A DNA stretch of 52,500 bases from Symbiodinium natans. Lineage: Eukaryota; Sar; Dinophyceae; Suessiales; Symbiodiniaceae. The notes below the pieces were generated by a model. That model ran no database searches and had not been told where the DNA came from. It saw only the letters and a list, made by a program, of their open reading frames with translations. Where the stretch lies: contig CAJNDS010001046.1 of assembly GCA_905221605.1 (NCBI GenBank), positions 751,603 through 804,102 on the forward strand, in the 5' to 3' direction. The translations under genes were made by a program, and so were the position numbers. Each line of letters opens with the position of its first letter. Position 1 is the first letter of the stretch. Below are positions 42,491 to 52,500 of the stretch, piece after piece.

Positions 42491-43287
42491 GCCAAGGCCG
42501 GATTTATTTTCATGTGTAAATGTAGGGGTGAAGTACGGGGATGAAGACTCCGGGTATCCGACGGTCCGATTGTGAGCTCATATCTTTCCAAACCAAAGTT
42601 TGAGACGCCGCAAGATTCAATAAAGTCTCCATGGAGCTTGCAATTCTGCTGCGGATCCCTCGGAGTTGTGCAACTTGACCAAAAGTTGTGTCAGTTGTGT
42701 CGGGGCCTGGAAGCCATGTCGAATGCTATGGCTTCCAACATTTTGCGTCACTTGCAGGGGCCGAGATTAAACGGTGAGAGAAAAAAAGCTAGGTTGTCGC
42801 CGCCAGAGTCGAGGCATGCATGTACCGTGGCACCTCTATCACGCACAGCCAAGGTCTCGGATGTGACGTGTGGGCGCTTCAGGAGCAGGCCATTCTTATT
42901 TGTTTTTCTCATCAGGTTGCCTTGCTTGGATGAATTGGATTGGGCATCTGCAGAGGTCCATGTTATGTGCATGTAGTGTTTTCGCGTTGCTGTAACGGCG
43001 AATGTGTCTGCATGTGTAGTGAGTGCTGTTTGAGAATTGAGCAAGGAGATGTGCTCATGCCTGGAGCTTGCAGTTCAGCAGCCTGCTGGGATCCCAGCGT
43101 TAAGACTGTTGTGACTTTGGTCCTTGCACACTTTGCGGTCTCAGACAGCTTGAAGTCTGTTGCTTTCTTTGCAGCTTGCTCCTGCTCAGTGTGTACATGG
43201 ACTATCAGTTATGAGCAAGCAACAGAGACAGTTTTCATTGGAAGACGATTGAGTAAGGGAGCTTAGATCGGCCCGATTACATCGGCA
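42491..43287. other. No gene seen between C2 and E
   Basis: Only short frames are present. A Cys-rich frame at 42940-43266 has no support from acceptors or donors. The last 15 bp before the gene E start hold an acceptor TTAG|ATCGGCCCGA, so an upstream exon of gene E may exist. Confidence 0.45.
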
Positions 43288-46200
43288 ATGAGTGACTCCT
43301 CAAAGTCTCGGCCTGAGGGCCAGATTGTCACTGCAAGGCGGGGCAGTGACCAGGCAACGGACCCGTTGCGGCCGACAACAGTGGAGGCACAGGTGCTGAT
43401 GCCAAATGGCACATCGCGAGCCATCTGCTTGAAGTGTTGGCCTCACCAGTCCGAGTTGAGGTGGGAACTGCGCAGGTTGCTGCTAGCCGCGGGGTATCGT
43501 TGCGACAGTCACCGCACCAAAGTGTGCAACGTGTTCAAGAGCCAGCGAGATCTGTGGGACACGACCCTGGGATGGCTGTCGATGCCAGGAGCAGAGCATT
43601 CCTATGGTCACTCGCTGCATAGCTCTCGGGCCAGAGGAGTCCAGGTCGGTGGTGGCTCAGCGGAGGAGGAGGAGTATTGGGTCAGCACACAGTGGATGCT
43701 GGGTCTTCTGCTGCAATGGCAGCAGCGGAGACGAGAAGTTCAAAACAGGGACGAAGTTGGAGCTCTTGCCAAGACCATTTTCCAGATTTTGTGCCCAAAG
43801 CACCGATGGCCAGGCGCAAGTCAAGACTGGAATAGTTGGACATGATTAAAACAAAATTCCATTGATTTCAGGAAGCAGCAGAAGAAGAACACATGACTGG
43901 TGTGCTAAGTTTGAATCTTAGCCTGAGCTGTCAAAGACGACGGTCACCCAAACAAACATTGCGTGCTCTCAGACCTGATCCCTGTTCAGGTGGATTCGGT
44001 CACCTTCCAGAGCCCACCACTGCGGAAACGGAGCTCTGCAAACGGCTGACTGCAGAGAGGCACGAGTGCGGCTGCATGCAAGAATTTCGGCAAATGTTGG
44101 GAGCTATGGAAATAGCAGATGACACAATGCCTCATGCTCAAGTTTGGAGCAGAATTGCGTTGGCTTTCGAGTTTGATCACTGCCCCGCAGTCGGTGCGCT
44201 CACAGCTCGCATGCTCAAGGGCATCAGTGATGTCATTGTTGCATGCTTCTCAGATTGGGCGGCTGCTGACTTCTTGAAATCTGCTGGTTTGGTCTTGCTT
44301 GGCCCGAAGAACAAAAAGCGCAGATTGGACCCGCACTTCAAGGAGGCTGCGGTTCAGTCTGTTCTGCAAGAGGGGCGCGCTGACAAGGCTGGAACCTTCA
44401 ACAAGGCCATGCAGGTCGCGGGCGAGAAGACTGCGTTCCGGTGGATAGAGTGTGCCCTAATCCAGCTACAAGCATCAGCCCAGTCCTCTTTCGGTCAGGT
44501 TGGTGTCGTCTCCCTGGCTCTCGATGGTGCACGGATGGGGAAGCCAGCACGTGACTGGCTGTTCATTGCACAAAGCATGGGGCCTGAGAAGAACCTCGTG
44601 TTGCCACCACAGGAGCCATTGCTTTGAGAAGTTTCGTGTTGTGTGTTTTGGTTTCTGGTGATTTAATTTACATACTGACTTGCCGATGTAAATTGGGGTT
44701 TGTGGCAACACAATGAATAAATCATCGTGCGCCAGACTGCGCCAATTATTGGGTTTGGAGTTTCACACGCTGAGGATCTCGGACTTTCACAGAGCAAAAA
44801 GCTTCAACGGAGCCTGCAAAACCCAGGGCCGGAAGCTCGGCTACAGGCCAAGAATCTGGAGGAGGAGGTCCGACTCTTCATGAAAATTATGAAGGATCCG
44901 TCCCCTGAAAATCGGCAGGCCAACCTGAAACACTTGCTGGCCCTGGACTGGGCTTTGGTTCGAGTGAATGGTTGGGGCTTATCTGCCTTCGTGCCATCGC
45001 GTCCTTGCGGGATGCTTCCAGCAGGCGCGAAACGGTACATGACCGAAATGGCATGTCCGATTTCTGGCCAGCCTCGCAAGCGGAGTTGTGTGCTTTTGGC
45101 GGATGGCACGAGAACCTATGAAGTGCCGGTCCGCGTGCAGCAAGGCGTGTTAGTCCGACCTACGCTGCATTTGGCCCAGGATCAAGGCAGCTCTTCCTGG
45201 TACGCCGGCGTTTTTTTGGTTCAGGGGACCGATTTTCGTGGCACTGTCACTTGGGATTTATGCCATCGCCTGATCAACGACTTGGCGGAGGCGTGGGGCA
45301 ACTCCGGGATGACTTTGGCTCGATTAGAGCACGCAACATTGATGTCCATTCGGCGTGGTCCCTACAATCGACAAGGGCACCGCGAGACTTTGCTCTCCAC
45401 AGCCCGAGATATGTTTGGCACGATGGACCACCGCAATGGTTTGCTGCAGCTCTTCTATGAAGAGATCTCAGAAGATCTCGGATTGGAAGCTGAAGGGTCC
45501 GATGAGCATTACCAAAAGGTCTGGGAGATATGCAGGACTGAGTTGTGTAATGCCAACATGGGACATTGCCCGAAGAACTCGCGATGGTTCAGTATAGAAG
45601 AGCTGCGCCGGCAACAGCGACACCTTCGCACGATGACCCTGATGCTTCTTGTGTACCTTGGGATCAAGAAAAATTGGTGGAAAAGTCTTGATGATTCACC
45701 TGTTTTCACTGGTCCGCCGAATACCAATGCTCCCCAAGAAGATGTCGATGAGGAGGATGACGAAGCGGAAGCGGCGGAAGAGCAAGGGGAAGAGGCAGAG
45801 GATGGTGAGGAGCCGGACAACATCGCGGACGGTCCGACCGCCAAAAGGGTCACTGTGGCCCGTGGACGTAAGCTCATCAATCGGAAAAGGCAGCAGAAGA
45901 CCTTGTCGGCTACACTCCGCTATGCAGTTGACATCCTTTGCAGACGGCGCTCGCTGCGACTCGTGGATGGATGCATGATTTTGTCACAGCCCCTGGAACG
46001 ATTCTTCAAAGGTGCTATGACAATGTTGAAGACGAAGTGGGGAACTGCGGAGTTGATGCAGGATATGGCCCGACAAGGACTGACGCGGGTGATCCAGGAA
46101 ACGCTGCAAAGCTGGATCGGGCCCGAGTGGACAGTGGCGGACGAAGCCGATGCACGTGTGTTCTGGAAGTTCACAGTCACGCTGTGCGGGGAGCTTGCGC

Positions 46201-48222
46201 TGACGCAAGTGAAGTACGCTGTTCCCCCGAAGAGCTTTGTGCTGCTGGTAGATCCGAGCTGCGAGATCCGAAAGAAGGCCCTGGTCCAATTCAAGCAGGA
46301 CTGGGACAACCTGGACCGATTAGAGAGCTGGATCAACGGCAACCATGCGGCAAAGAAGTCCATGGTCCCAGTTCACCGGGCCATGGAATGGCCTCAGCAA
46401 ACATGGGTCCGCGAGAACTTCGTGCAGCTGCTGGAGTGTGATTTCGAAGAGGCACAAGTCTACAGCTTTCTCAAAGAAGAGCTGAGACAGTATGCACTGG
46501 GCATGAACGCGACACTCTACATCGAAAATCTCATTCGCGAAGCCCGCGCAAAGTGTCGCTCCAACATGCAGGGCCGGGCAGAAGGCAAGGCCCTCTGGCA
46601 CCAGCTGTCCATGGCATCCAGGCTCCCTGCCGATTTTGACCGGCCCACCCTGCCAGTGAAAGGTTCGAGTGCCCCGACTGCTTCCACTTCGGGTCCGAAA
46701 TCGCTCCCACGCAATGGTTTTTGCTTGCAACGATCCAGAGCAGTGCACGCTCCCTGAAAGTGTCAGGAGTCAGCTTGGTGACAAGACCCCTACATGGCCG
46801 AACCACTCGGCCCGACGACACAAAGAACCTTGGAGTCATTCTTAATATAAGGCCTCTGCATTGGTGTAACTTCAGCAAGTTTTTTGGATGCAGTTGTTTG
46901 ACGGCCACATTTCTGAACCATGCATCATTTGTGATTGAGTCATAGCAGCTCATTTCGATTGGTTAGGAAGTGGCATGCCTCACTTTGCTGGGCCGCGTTG
47001 CAACAACTTGGGACGATTTCACACGGGCCTGGCAATCACTCCTTGTTCCACCTGGGGCACTCGTCTGGCATTGCAGAAGAAGAATCTCACGCCTTGTTGT
47101 GCACACGACACCATATGGTTTCTCGGGCTTGCGATGTGGCACTGTAAAACAAGGTGACAAGCACTTCTTGTCTCTTGAGGACTTTCCAGAAGATGCCATG
47201 GGCTTCGAAGTGATCACATCTCATGAGGACTGGCGATGCATTCTGGTAGAACCGGCGAAGGCAGATGATGGTCTCATTCGCCTTCGTGTGCACCATGAAA
47301 CGGGCCAAGCCCTCCTCAAGTACAGTGCGTTGCGCGGCTTTCCGAGAATGACTGTGTTCTGGTTGAAAAAGCTCCGCAAGCTCTTGGGAGTTCCTGGTGC
47401 ACAACCTTCCAACGAAGTCGGCTGGGTCCGAGCACTGGCAAGACACATCCTCGAGGGGCAAGCGTCTGAGGAGAACCTTGCAGCAGCTGTGAAAAGCAGA
47501 AGCTCATGCGAAGACGATGTCCAGGTTGAGCAATTGATGCAGCTGGAGGAATTGCTCGAGGAGGAAGCGGGGGATGGGGACGATTTTCAGGATGCCGAGC
47601 TTCAAGCAGAGCTGGACGAATGCAAACGAAAGCGCGTGGCCAAAATGGCCCGGGAAGCTCGGGCTGCTGCAGACAATGCCAAGGCAGCTCAGGCTCAGGA
47701 GGCAGCTGCAAACAATCCACGTAATCCGAGAGATCAAAATGCTAACCGAGACTTGCACGACTTCAGCATCAGTTGCCATGGTGTCGAGGCTTTCAGGCCT
47801 TCTTGCGAAATGTATTTCATAACAGGGGCATCAATTATTCCATCATAAGGTCCAGTGTTTTCATCCATTATTGATTCTTGCGTACCAGTTTCTATGGGAA
47901 ATAAGTACCTGCCCTCTGTCAAGGAAATGCTGCCGACCCTGCCCAGCGCAGGAAGGCTTTGGAATGGCCCGACTCAGGGTATTCACAAGCCGACGCTAAG
48001 CGGCTTTTGCCACCAGGCTTCAAAATCAGCAAGGAATCTGTTTGGCATCATCGGTGGAAGCTTTCTTACCCCGACGGCTCGATGCGTGCCCGGAATTTCC
48101 CTGTGAATGTGCCTGGGTCCGATAATGCTTGCCTGCGGGGTCTGCTGGTGCAGGCCTGGGGCGTGTACAGCCGGGAGACGGGCCAACCGTGCCCGTTTGA
48201 CTTTCAGCAGGTTGTCGGCTGA
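43288..48222 (+). CDS. Gene E: large dinoflagellate-type hypothetical protein, 1,373 aa
   Basis: Five exons, 43288-43813, 43990-44612, 44793-46716, 46971-47720 and 47924-48222, total 4,122 nt and form one uninterrupted frame of 1,374 codons including TGA. Donors are GC, GA, GT and GT; all acceptors are AG. Phases match at every junction, which is strong evidence for the model. Exon 1 has a basic helical head. Exon 2 ends in a conserved-looking S-L-A-L-D-G-A-R-M-G-K-P block and V-L-P-P-Q. Exon 3 contains an acidic linker of Glu and Asp near 45740-45820, then a basic stretch. Exon 4 has a Glu-rich, then Ala/Lys-rich coiled coil. Exon 5 ends H-H-R-W-K-L-S-Y-P-D-G-S. The style resembles multicopy dinoflagellate proteins of unknown function; I assign none. 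Confidence 0.82.
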
Positions 48223-48243
48223 GCGGCCATGAAAACGTCTTCA

Positions 48244-48292
48244 ACTCTTAAACCCTCCGTAAACCTTAAACCCTAAACCCGAAAACCGTATG
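48244..48292. repeat. Degenerate telomere-like repeat
   Basis: Four to five AAACCC and CCCTAAA words directly after the gene E stop codon. Confidence 0.7.
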
Positions 48293-48487
48293 CCTCGCCC
48301 GGTCCGTCCGAGCGTGAGCGCCGAAACTTGAGGATAAGCCCCAAAAACCTGAACCCTTGGCTTGCACGTGCAACTCAACCAGCCCGAAACATTACACGAG
48401 AGCACACATGAACGTAGTACAACGTGACCCTTGCGAGCATAACCCCATGTTTGCTGTACATTGTCGTGTGTTGCCAATCAAGCTCCT

Positions 48488-48820
48488 ATGTCGCAGAGTT
48501 TAGGCTCCACATTTTGTCATCCTCGTATCCATCCTCCAAACATGCCGAAACTGCAATCCAGCTCGACGACACCGCCGCCATCGTCTAGCATGACCACAAC
48601 AATGCCGGGCCCGACCGCAGCACAGCAGTGCCTGGTATTGAGCGAACTCTTGCAGAAGCCAAGGGACCGAGTCGTTTCTGCTGTTCGGCTTATCCAGACA
48701 GATTATCTGTGCGCTTTTTGCGCACGATTCTATTTTGTGGACTACTTGGAGGATCGGGACCGAATTTCTTATGACCTCTGCAAGCACCCGGACGCGGATT
48801 GCAGCTGTGACTATCGCTGA
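48488..48820 (+). CDS. Gene F: 110-aa protein with C-terminal Cys cluster
   Basis: The frame runs from ATG (48488) to TGA (48818-48820), 266 bp after gene E on the same strand. Residues 1-45 are Ser/Thr/Pro-rich and likely disordered. Residues 46-70 are helical. The end has C-A-F-C, a spacer of about 22 residues, C-K-H, and C-S-C, a spacing that could bind zinc. A second ATG at 48542 is an alternative start. It contains three GGNCCGA words. The family is not recognised. Confidence 0.5.
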   Translation: MSQSLGSTFCHPRIHPPNMPKLQSSSTTPPPSSSMTTTMPGPTAAQQCLVLSELLQKPRDRVVSAVRLIQTDYLCAFCARFYFVDYLEDRDRISYDLCKHPDADCSCDYR

Positions 48821-48994
48821 GACTGGCGCCCAGAGCGAGAAAAGAATCGATCATGTACTCAGTTGACTTAGGGAGAAGCACAGCAGCAGCAGGAACTGAT
48901 GAGTTGGAGAGTGCACACGCCGAACTTTTTCAATTTGTCCCCAGTGCCCAGGTGGATCTCCTCTCCGTGATGGCGGTGGTCTTCAAGATCTACA

Positions 48995-49006
48995 TCACGG
49001 TACACA

Positions 49007-49040
<34 letters not shown>

Positions 49041-49042
49041 AC
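48995..49042. repeat. CA microsatellite with CGCG insert
   Basis: Two CA runs are separated by GCGCGC. Confidence 0.95.
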
Positions 49043-49084
49043 AGCAAGGAACATAAAACACCGATTGCTCCAAGCAAGGGGCCC

Positions 49085-49220
49085 CCTTAACAAAGGTCAC
49101 CCATCAGACTTCCCGATTGTAGTACAGACGAGACGTAGTACGCTGGGGATACCCGGAGCTTCCGTGGCTGGAAAGTCGGTTGTTGTAGTACAGATGCAGT
49201 ACGCCGGGCACACTCGGAGC
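49085..49220. repeat. Dispersed repeat copy 2 (TGGCTGGAAAGT unit)
   Basis: It is homologous to 17737-17890. It shares GGAGCTTCCGTGGCTGG, GTACAGAC and AGTACGC words and internally repeats the GTAGTACAGA unit twice. It abuts the 42-bp minisatellite. Confidence 0.6.
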
Positions 49221-49229
49221 TAACGTGGA

Positions 49230-49838
49230 AATATCGTGGGACTCGAAGTCCGGGATATCGAAACCCTCGCGAATATCATGGGACTCGAATTCCGGGATAT
49301 CGAAACCCTCGCAAATATCGTGGGACTCCAATTCCGGGGCCTCGAAAACCTCGCAAATATCGTGGGACTCGAATTCCGGGATGCCGAAACCCTCGCAAAT
49401 ATCGTGGGACTTGAATTCCGGGTTTTCGAAACCCTCGCAAATATCATGGGACTCGAATTCCGGGATATCGAAACCCTCGCAAATATCGTGGGACTCGAAT
49501 TCCGGGGCCGAAATTTTTGCAAATATCGTGGGACTCGAAGTCCGGGGCGTCGAAAGCGTCGCGGGACTCGAATTCCGGGATGTCGAAGCCCTCGCAAATC
49601 TCGTGGGACTCGAATTCCGCGGCCTCGAGAACCTCGCAAATATCGTGGGACTCGAAATCTGGGATATCGAAACCCTCGCAAATATCGTGACTCGAATTCC
49701 GCGGCCTCGAAAACCTCGCAAATATCGTGGGACGCGAATTCCCGGATATCGAAACCGAAACCTCGCAAATATCGTCCATCGCAAATACCGTTGTGCTCGA
49801 ATTCGGGGCGTCGACAACCTCGCAAATATCGTGGGATT
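49230..49838. repeat. 42-bp minisatellite, about 14 copies
   Basis: The unit carries AATATCGTGGGACTCGAATT, CCGGGATATCGAAA and CCTCGC. Variant units replace GATATC with GCCTCG or GCGTCG, and some lose 3-12 bp. Because 42 is a multiple of three, long frames stay open on both strands; they are not evidence of genes. From 49839 to 50640 no gene was identified. Confidence 0.97.
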
Positions 49839-50663
49839 CGAATGTGAATGCCGTGCAGTTGAAGTGCAGAGAAGTGCGGTGCACAGAATATACAACCGTA
49901 TAAGTGCACACAGTTGTTCAAGTGATAGAGTGAAGTGCATAGAGTCAATGCACGGCAGATCGATGCTTTCGGGCCAATCGTTTTCTAGTTTTTTTCACTG
50001 CATACTGCACATGGTCATCTTGTGCGACTTCGTTTTGATTGCCTCGCAACTGTGATGACTGTGGTGAGTTGGTTGTTGAAAAGTCCAACTCGGGGGACTG
50101 TGCGGGTTGCTGCGCTGGAGTGGCTCATTGAAGCCGATTGTGAGTGTACGGACTTCGGTGTTGTTGAGCTTTGGGTTTAGGTGGGAAGACACATTTTAAA
50201 AAGGCTGGAAGCAGAGGGGAGGTCCTCCAAAGCGGTGGTGGAACCCCTAGAGGCCCTAGCAGCAACCAGCCAAAGTGAAGTGGGCACGCGGCTGGGGATT
50301 TGATGGGGTTTCCGCCGGCCTCGGCGGATTTGTCATGTGCTTTCCTCATCTCCATTTGAGCGCTTTTCTTTGAAGCTGTGAACATCTGCAGACAGCCGCA
50401 CTCCGGATACATGTGTGCCGAAGGTCGAGTGAGTCTAGAGATTCAAAGAGAGAGAGAACACTTGAGATGAGAAACACTCTTGTAACCTGACAGTCTCTGT
50501 GACGAGCTGCCCCGGGCTTGGTGTCTGCTTTCGGAGTGACGCAGTGACGGTTCTCATGTTTTTTTTTATGGCTTTTGGCCTTTGGTCACTATTGAGTCAT
50601 TTATGATGTCATGCCCTGGCCTCTCAAGTGGTTTTCAGGGCGAACCCTGCGTCCCTTCGCCAG

Positions 50664-50736
50664 GCGGCCGGGGAAGCTGGGGAAGCTGGGGAAGCTGGGG
50701 AAGCTGGGGAAGCTGGGGAAGCTGGGGGGGGGGAAT
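50664..50736. repeat. GGGGAAGCT 9-bp repeat
   Basis: Six to seven units end in a G9 run. Confidence 0.93.
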
Positions 50737-50871
50737 CAGGGATACAAAAGACTTGTCCACGCAGTGCGCAGGCCCTTTGTGACTTTGTGGATGGTCATAT
50801 CCCAGCAGCTGCTCGGCTTCCGACTGCTTTTTCGCTTTTTCCATTCACCTGTTCTTTGCATGTTCTCCGAG

Positions 50872-51131
50872 GTGACGTTCCGCCTGCAGCTCCAGCGCCC
50901 AGAGTCCCGGAGCACCTTTTCTTCCACGTGTCGGACATGTCGGATATGCCACGTTGTGGGGCGGTAAACGTGTTCAACGGACCAGGCTTCGGAGTGACAC
51001 TGACACCCGAGTTGGAGAAGATGATCCGAACACACGAGCCTGGGCCCTACAACAGTCCCACAAACGTGCCACTCAAGCAATGCCACATTTGTCACACTTG
51101 CAACATTAGACAAATCGAGTTCAAGCCATGA
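50872..51131 (+). CDS. Gene L: terminal exon with C-H-I-C-H-T-C motif
   Basis: After acceptor CCGAG|G at 50871 a frame of 86 codons ends TGA at 51129-51131. It is Pro-rich at first, then has F-F-H-V-S-D-M-S-D-M and L-T-P-E-L-E-K-M-I, and closes with C-H-I-C-H-T-C-N, a likely metal-binding cluster. The upstream exons were not found; the 9-bp repeat lies just before. The next gene starts 179 bp later on the same strand. Confidence 0.5.
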
Positions 51132-51309
51132 GCCCGAAGAGCTCACTTTTAGGTCCGACAGCTCCGTGCGCTTTCAGGACTTCGCGCGGCTCCTGCTCCG
51201 CCAGGACCGATCCGAAGTCCCCCCATTTCTAAATCTTGAGTCCCCGGCTTGCGTATCCGTATCGTTAAAGGACCTGAGATGAGGCAGCCGAAGATGTAGA
51301 TTCAGATTC

Positions 51310-52287
51310 ATGAGAGCTGTCCTGCAGCAGAGCGACACGAGCAGAGGGTCTCAGATGTCGAAAATCAAGGAGTCCTTACCTCGCGACGGCGGGCCTGGGG
51401 CCAAGAGAAGTGGACAAAAGCACACGCTTCGCGCCGAAAAATTCGCAAAGCACATCACTCAACCCACTCTCAATCCCACCGCATGGCCGCATGGACCTGT
51501 GTTCGCACTGAGCGGCGTACTGAGGCTGGAGATTTTAATTTCCTGGCACAAAGGTCAAGATTCCAGTGGGTTTTTTCATGAAGACGTCAGTGTATTGGCT
51601 GTATTGTCAGTACAAGCGGAAGCAGCAAGATCACAAGTGTGTTGGCCAGTGTCCGTGGTGTGGAGGAACCACCATTGCCACTCACGTGTTCACGGAAAGC
51701 TGGATGGTACGCAGAGTTGGCATGCAATCATTTCGGGGTTTCATCCCGTCCCTTCCTGGTTCAGAACATCGATGAATTCCAAAGAGAAAGCTTTAAAGCA
51801 GTGGATCATCAAAGTACAGTGCGAGCAGGCGATGGGAAAAAAGGCTGGTTTCCATCATCTTGAGGTCCATGAGTCCATGGCGGTGGAAGCGCGAGATCGT
51901 AAGAGCGGCCCCCTGACTCTCCGTCGGCGCTGTTTGTAAGTGAGGAAGGTAGCTAACGGCTTTGCTGTGTCCGGAAAAACAAAATACAGTCTTCGGTTGG
52001 AGAAGCCGGGAAGGCATTAAAGTTAAGCAACGGCTGAAGTCCGAAATTGACGATGTGCTCTGGGATATGAATGTAAGCTATAACCTGTTACAACTCCTAG
52101 CTCTGCATCGTGAAGAGGTGCGTTAGAAGTGTGACTTCGCAAGGAGGAAGAGGTTGGCGCAGAGTTACACATGTTTCACCTTTTGTTAAGCAAAGAGCAC
52201 AAGCTGAAACACGTCCGTTGCCAATGTTTGCTGAGTGATACTGAGGGAGAAATCATCTTGGCTTGTAAAGAGCATTTGGAGAAGTGA
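51310..52287 (+). CDS. Gene G: five-exon protein of 235 aa with C-x3-C-x2-C motif
   Basis: Exons 51310-51516, 51611-51737, 51785-51931, 51990-52072 and 52144-52287 total 708 nt in one frame, ending TGA. All four introns are GT-AG and short (94, 47, 58, 71 nt). ATG at 51310 or 51355 could start it; the first is chosen as the longer, but the second sits right after an AG. Exon 2 has H-K-C-V-G-Q-C-P-W-C-G-G, a possible zinc ligand set. Exons 3 and 4 are basic and helical (Q-R-L-K-S-E-I-D-D). Exon 5 has R-C-Q-C-L-L. No family is recognised. The remaining 213 bp to the window end show no feature. Confidence 0.72.
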
Positions 52288-52500
52288 TTGAGGTGGCGCT
52301 TTATCTCAATATGTTTCTCAAACGATCTGTCAGTTGCATGTTCCTGGCGGAGTTGTTAAGGTCCACGCCAGGCCGCAGCAGCCGGGGCCTCAGACTTTCT
52401 GAGGCTTCACGCTTTCCGGGCCTTGATTGTTTTTTTTTGGCCAGGTGTCACCACGCCGAGAAGCGATTCCAGAATCGCACGAGAGAGCCGCTCAGCAAAG

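Noticed and set aside
49104-50055. 278-codon and 276-codon ORFs on opposite strands
   Set aside because: They are open only because the 42-bp minisatellite keeps frame on both strands.

Overview
The window reads as nuclear DNA of a dinoflagellate, most like Symbiodiniaceae or a relative; the species cannot be told from sequence alone. The evidence is: (i) host exons that join in frame only if GT, GC and GA donors are all allowed, with acceptors usually AG|G; (ii) interstitial CCCTAAA/TTTAGGG tracts; (iii) two sequences resembling the 3' part of the dinoflagellate spliced leader (TTTTGGCTCAAG); (iv) decayed Ty1/copia retroelement pieces; (v) very abundant simple repeats and minisatellites; (vi) host genes all on one strand. 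Nothing bacterial, organellar or viral was seen.

Layout. 1-7 kb: decayed copia RT (minus strand, 0.75-1.24 kb) with a possible gag remnant, then repeats and microsatellites. 7.06-17.5 kb: gene D, a plus-strand gene of at least 16 short exons encoding a membrane protein with a degenerate EF-hand-like stretch. A decayed copia pol lies antisense inside its 4.56-kb intron. 17.5-18.3 kb: 86-bp repeats and a 235-bp AGT array. 18.3-24.6 kb: gene A (eight exons resolved), followed by repeated short exon-like cassettes and three segmental duplications. 24.6-30.4 kb: weak exons, a small Lys/Glu-rich ORF, an antisense copia gag-protease fragment, a GC-rich satellite, and a 133-aa ORF (I). 30.9-34.5 kb: two-exon gene H, an array of perfect palindromes, and a CCGCTGCGCGG minisatellite. 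35.3-40.2 kb: an intron-rich locus (B) whose 3' part has a SET-like exon. 40.3-42.5 kb: a 295-bp tandem duplication, a spliced-leader-like scar, a Cys-rich repeat ORF and an overlapping ORF resembling cytosine-C5 methyltransferases. 43.3-48.2 kb: gene E, five exons and 1,373 codons, joined in frame with GC, GA, GT and GT donors. 48.5-52.3 kb: small gene F, a 42-bp minisatellite, a terminal Cys-motif exon, and five-exon gene G (235 aa).

Host genes D, A, I, H, B, C, E, F, L and G all lie on the plus strand, often separated by only a few hundred bases. All three retroelement remnants lie on the minus strand. The most unusual signal is a heptamer, GGNCCGA (often GGNCCGANT). It is strongly over-represented on the sense strand from about 18.3 to 51.2 kb, occurs in all three codon phases, and is at background level in the first 18 kb, including gene D. 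No metabolic pathway or operon-like system is evident. Most products are lineage-specific proteins I do not recognise.
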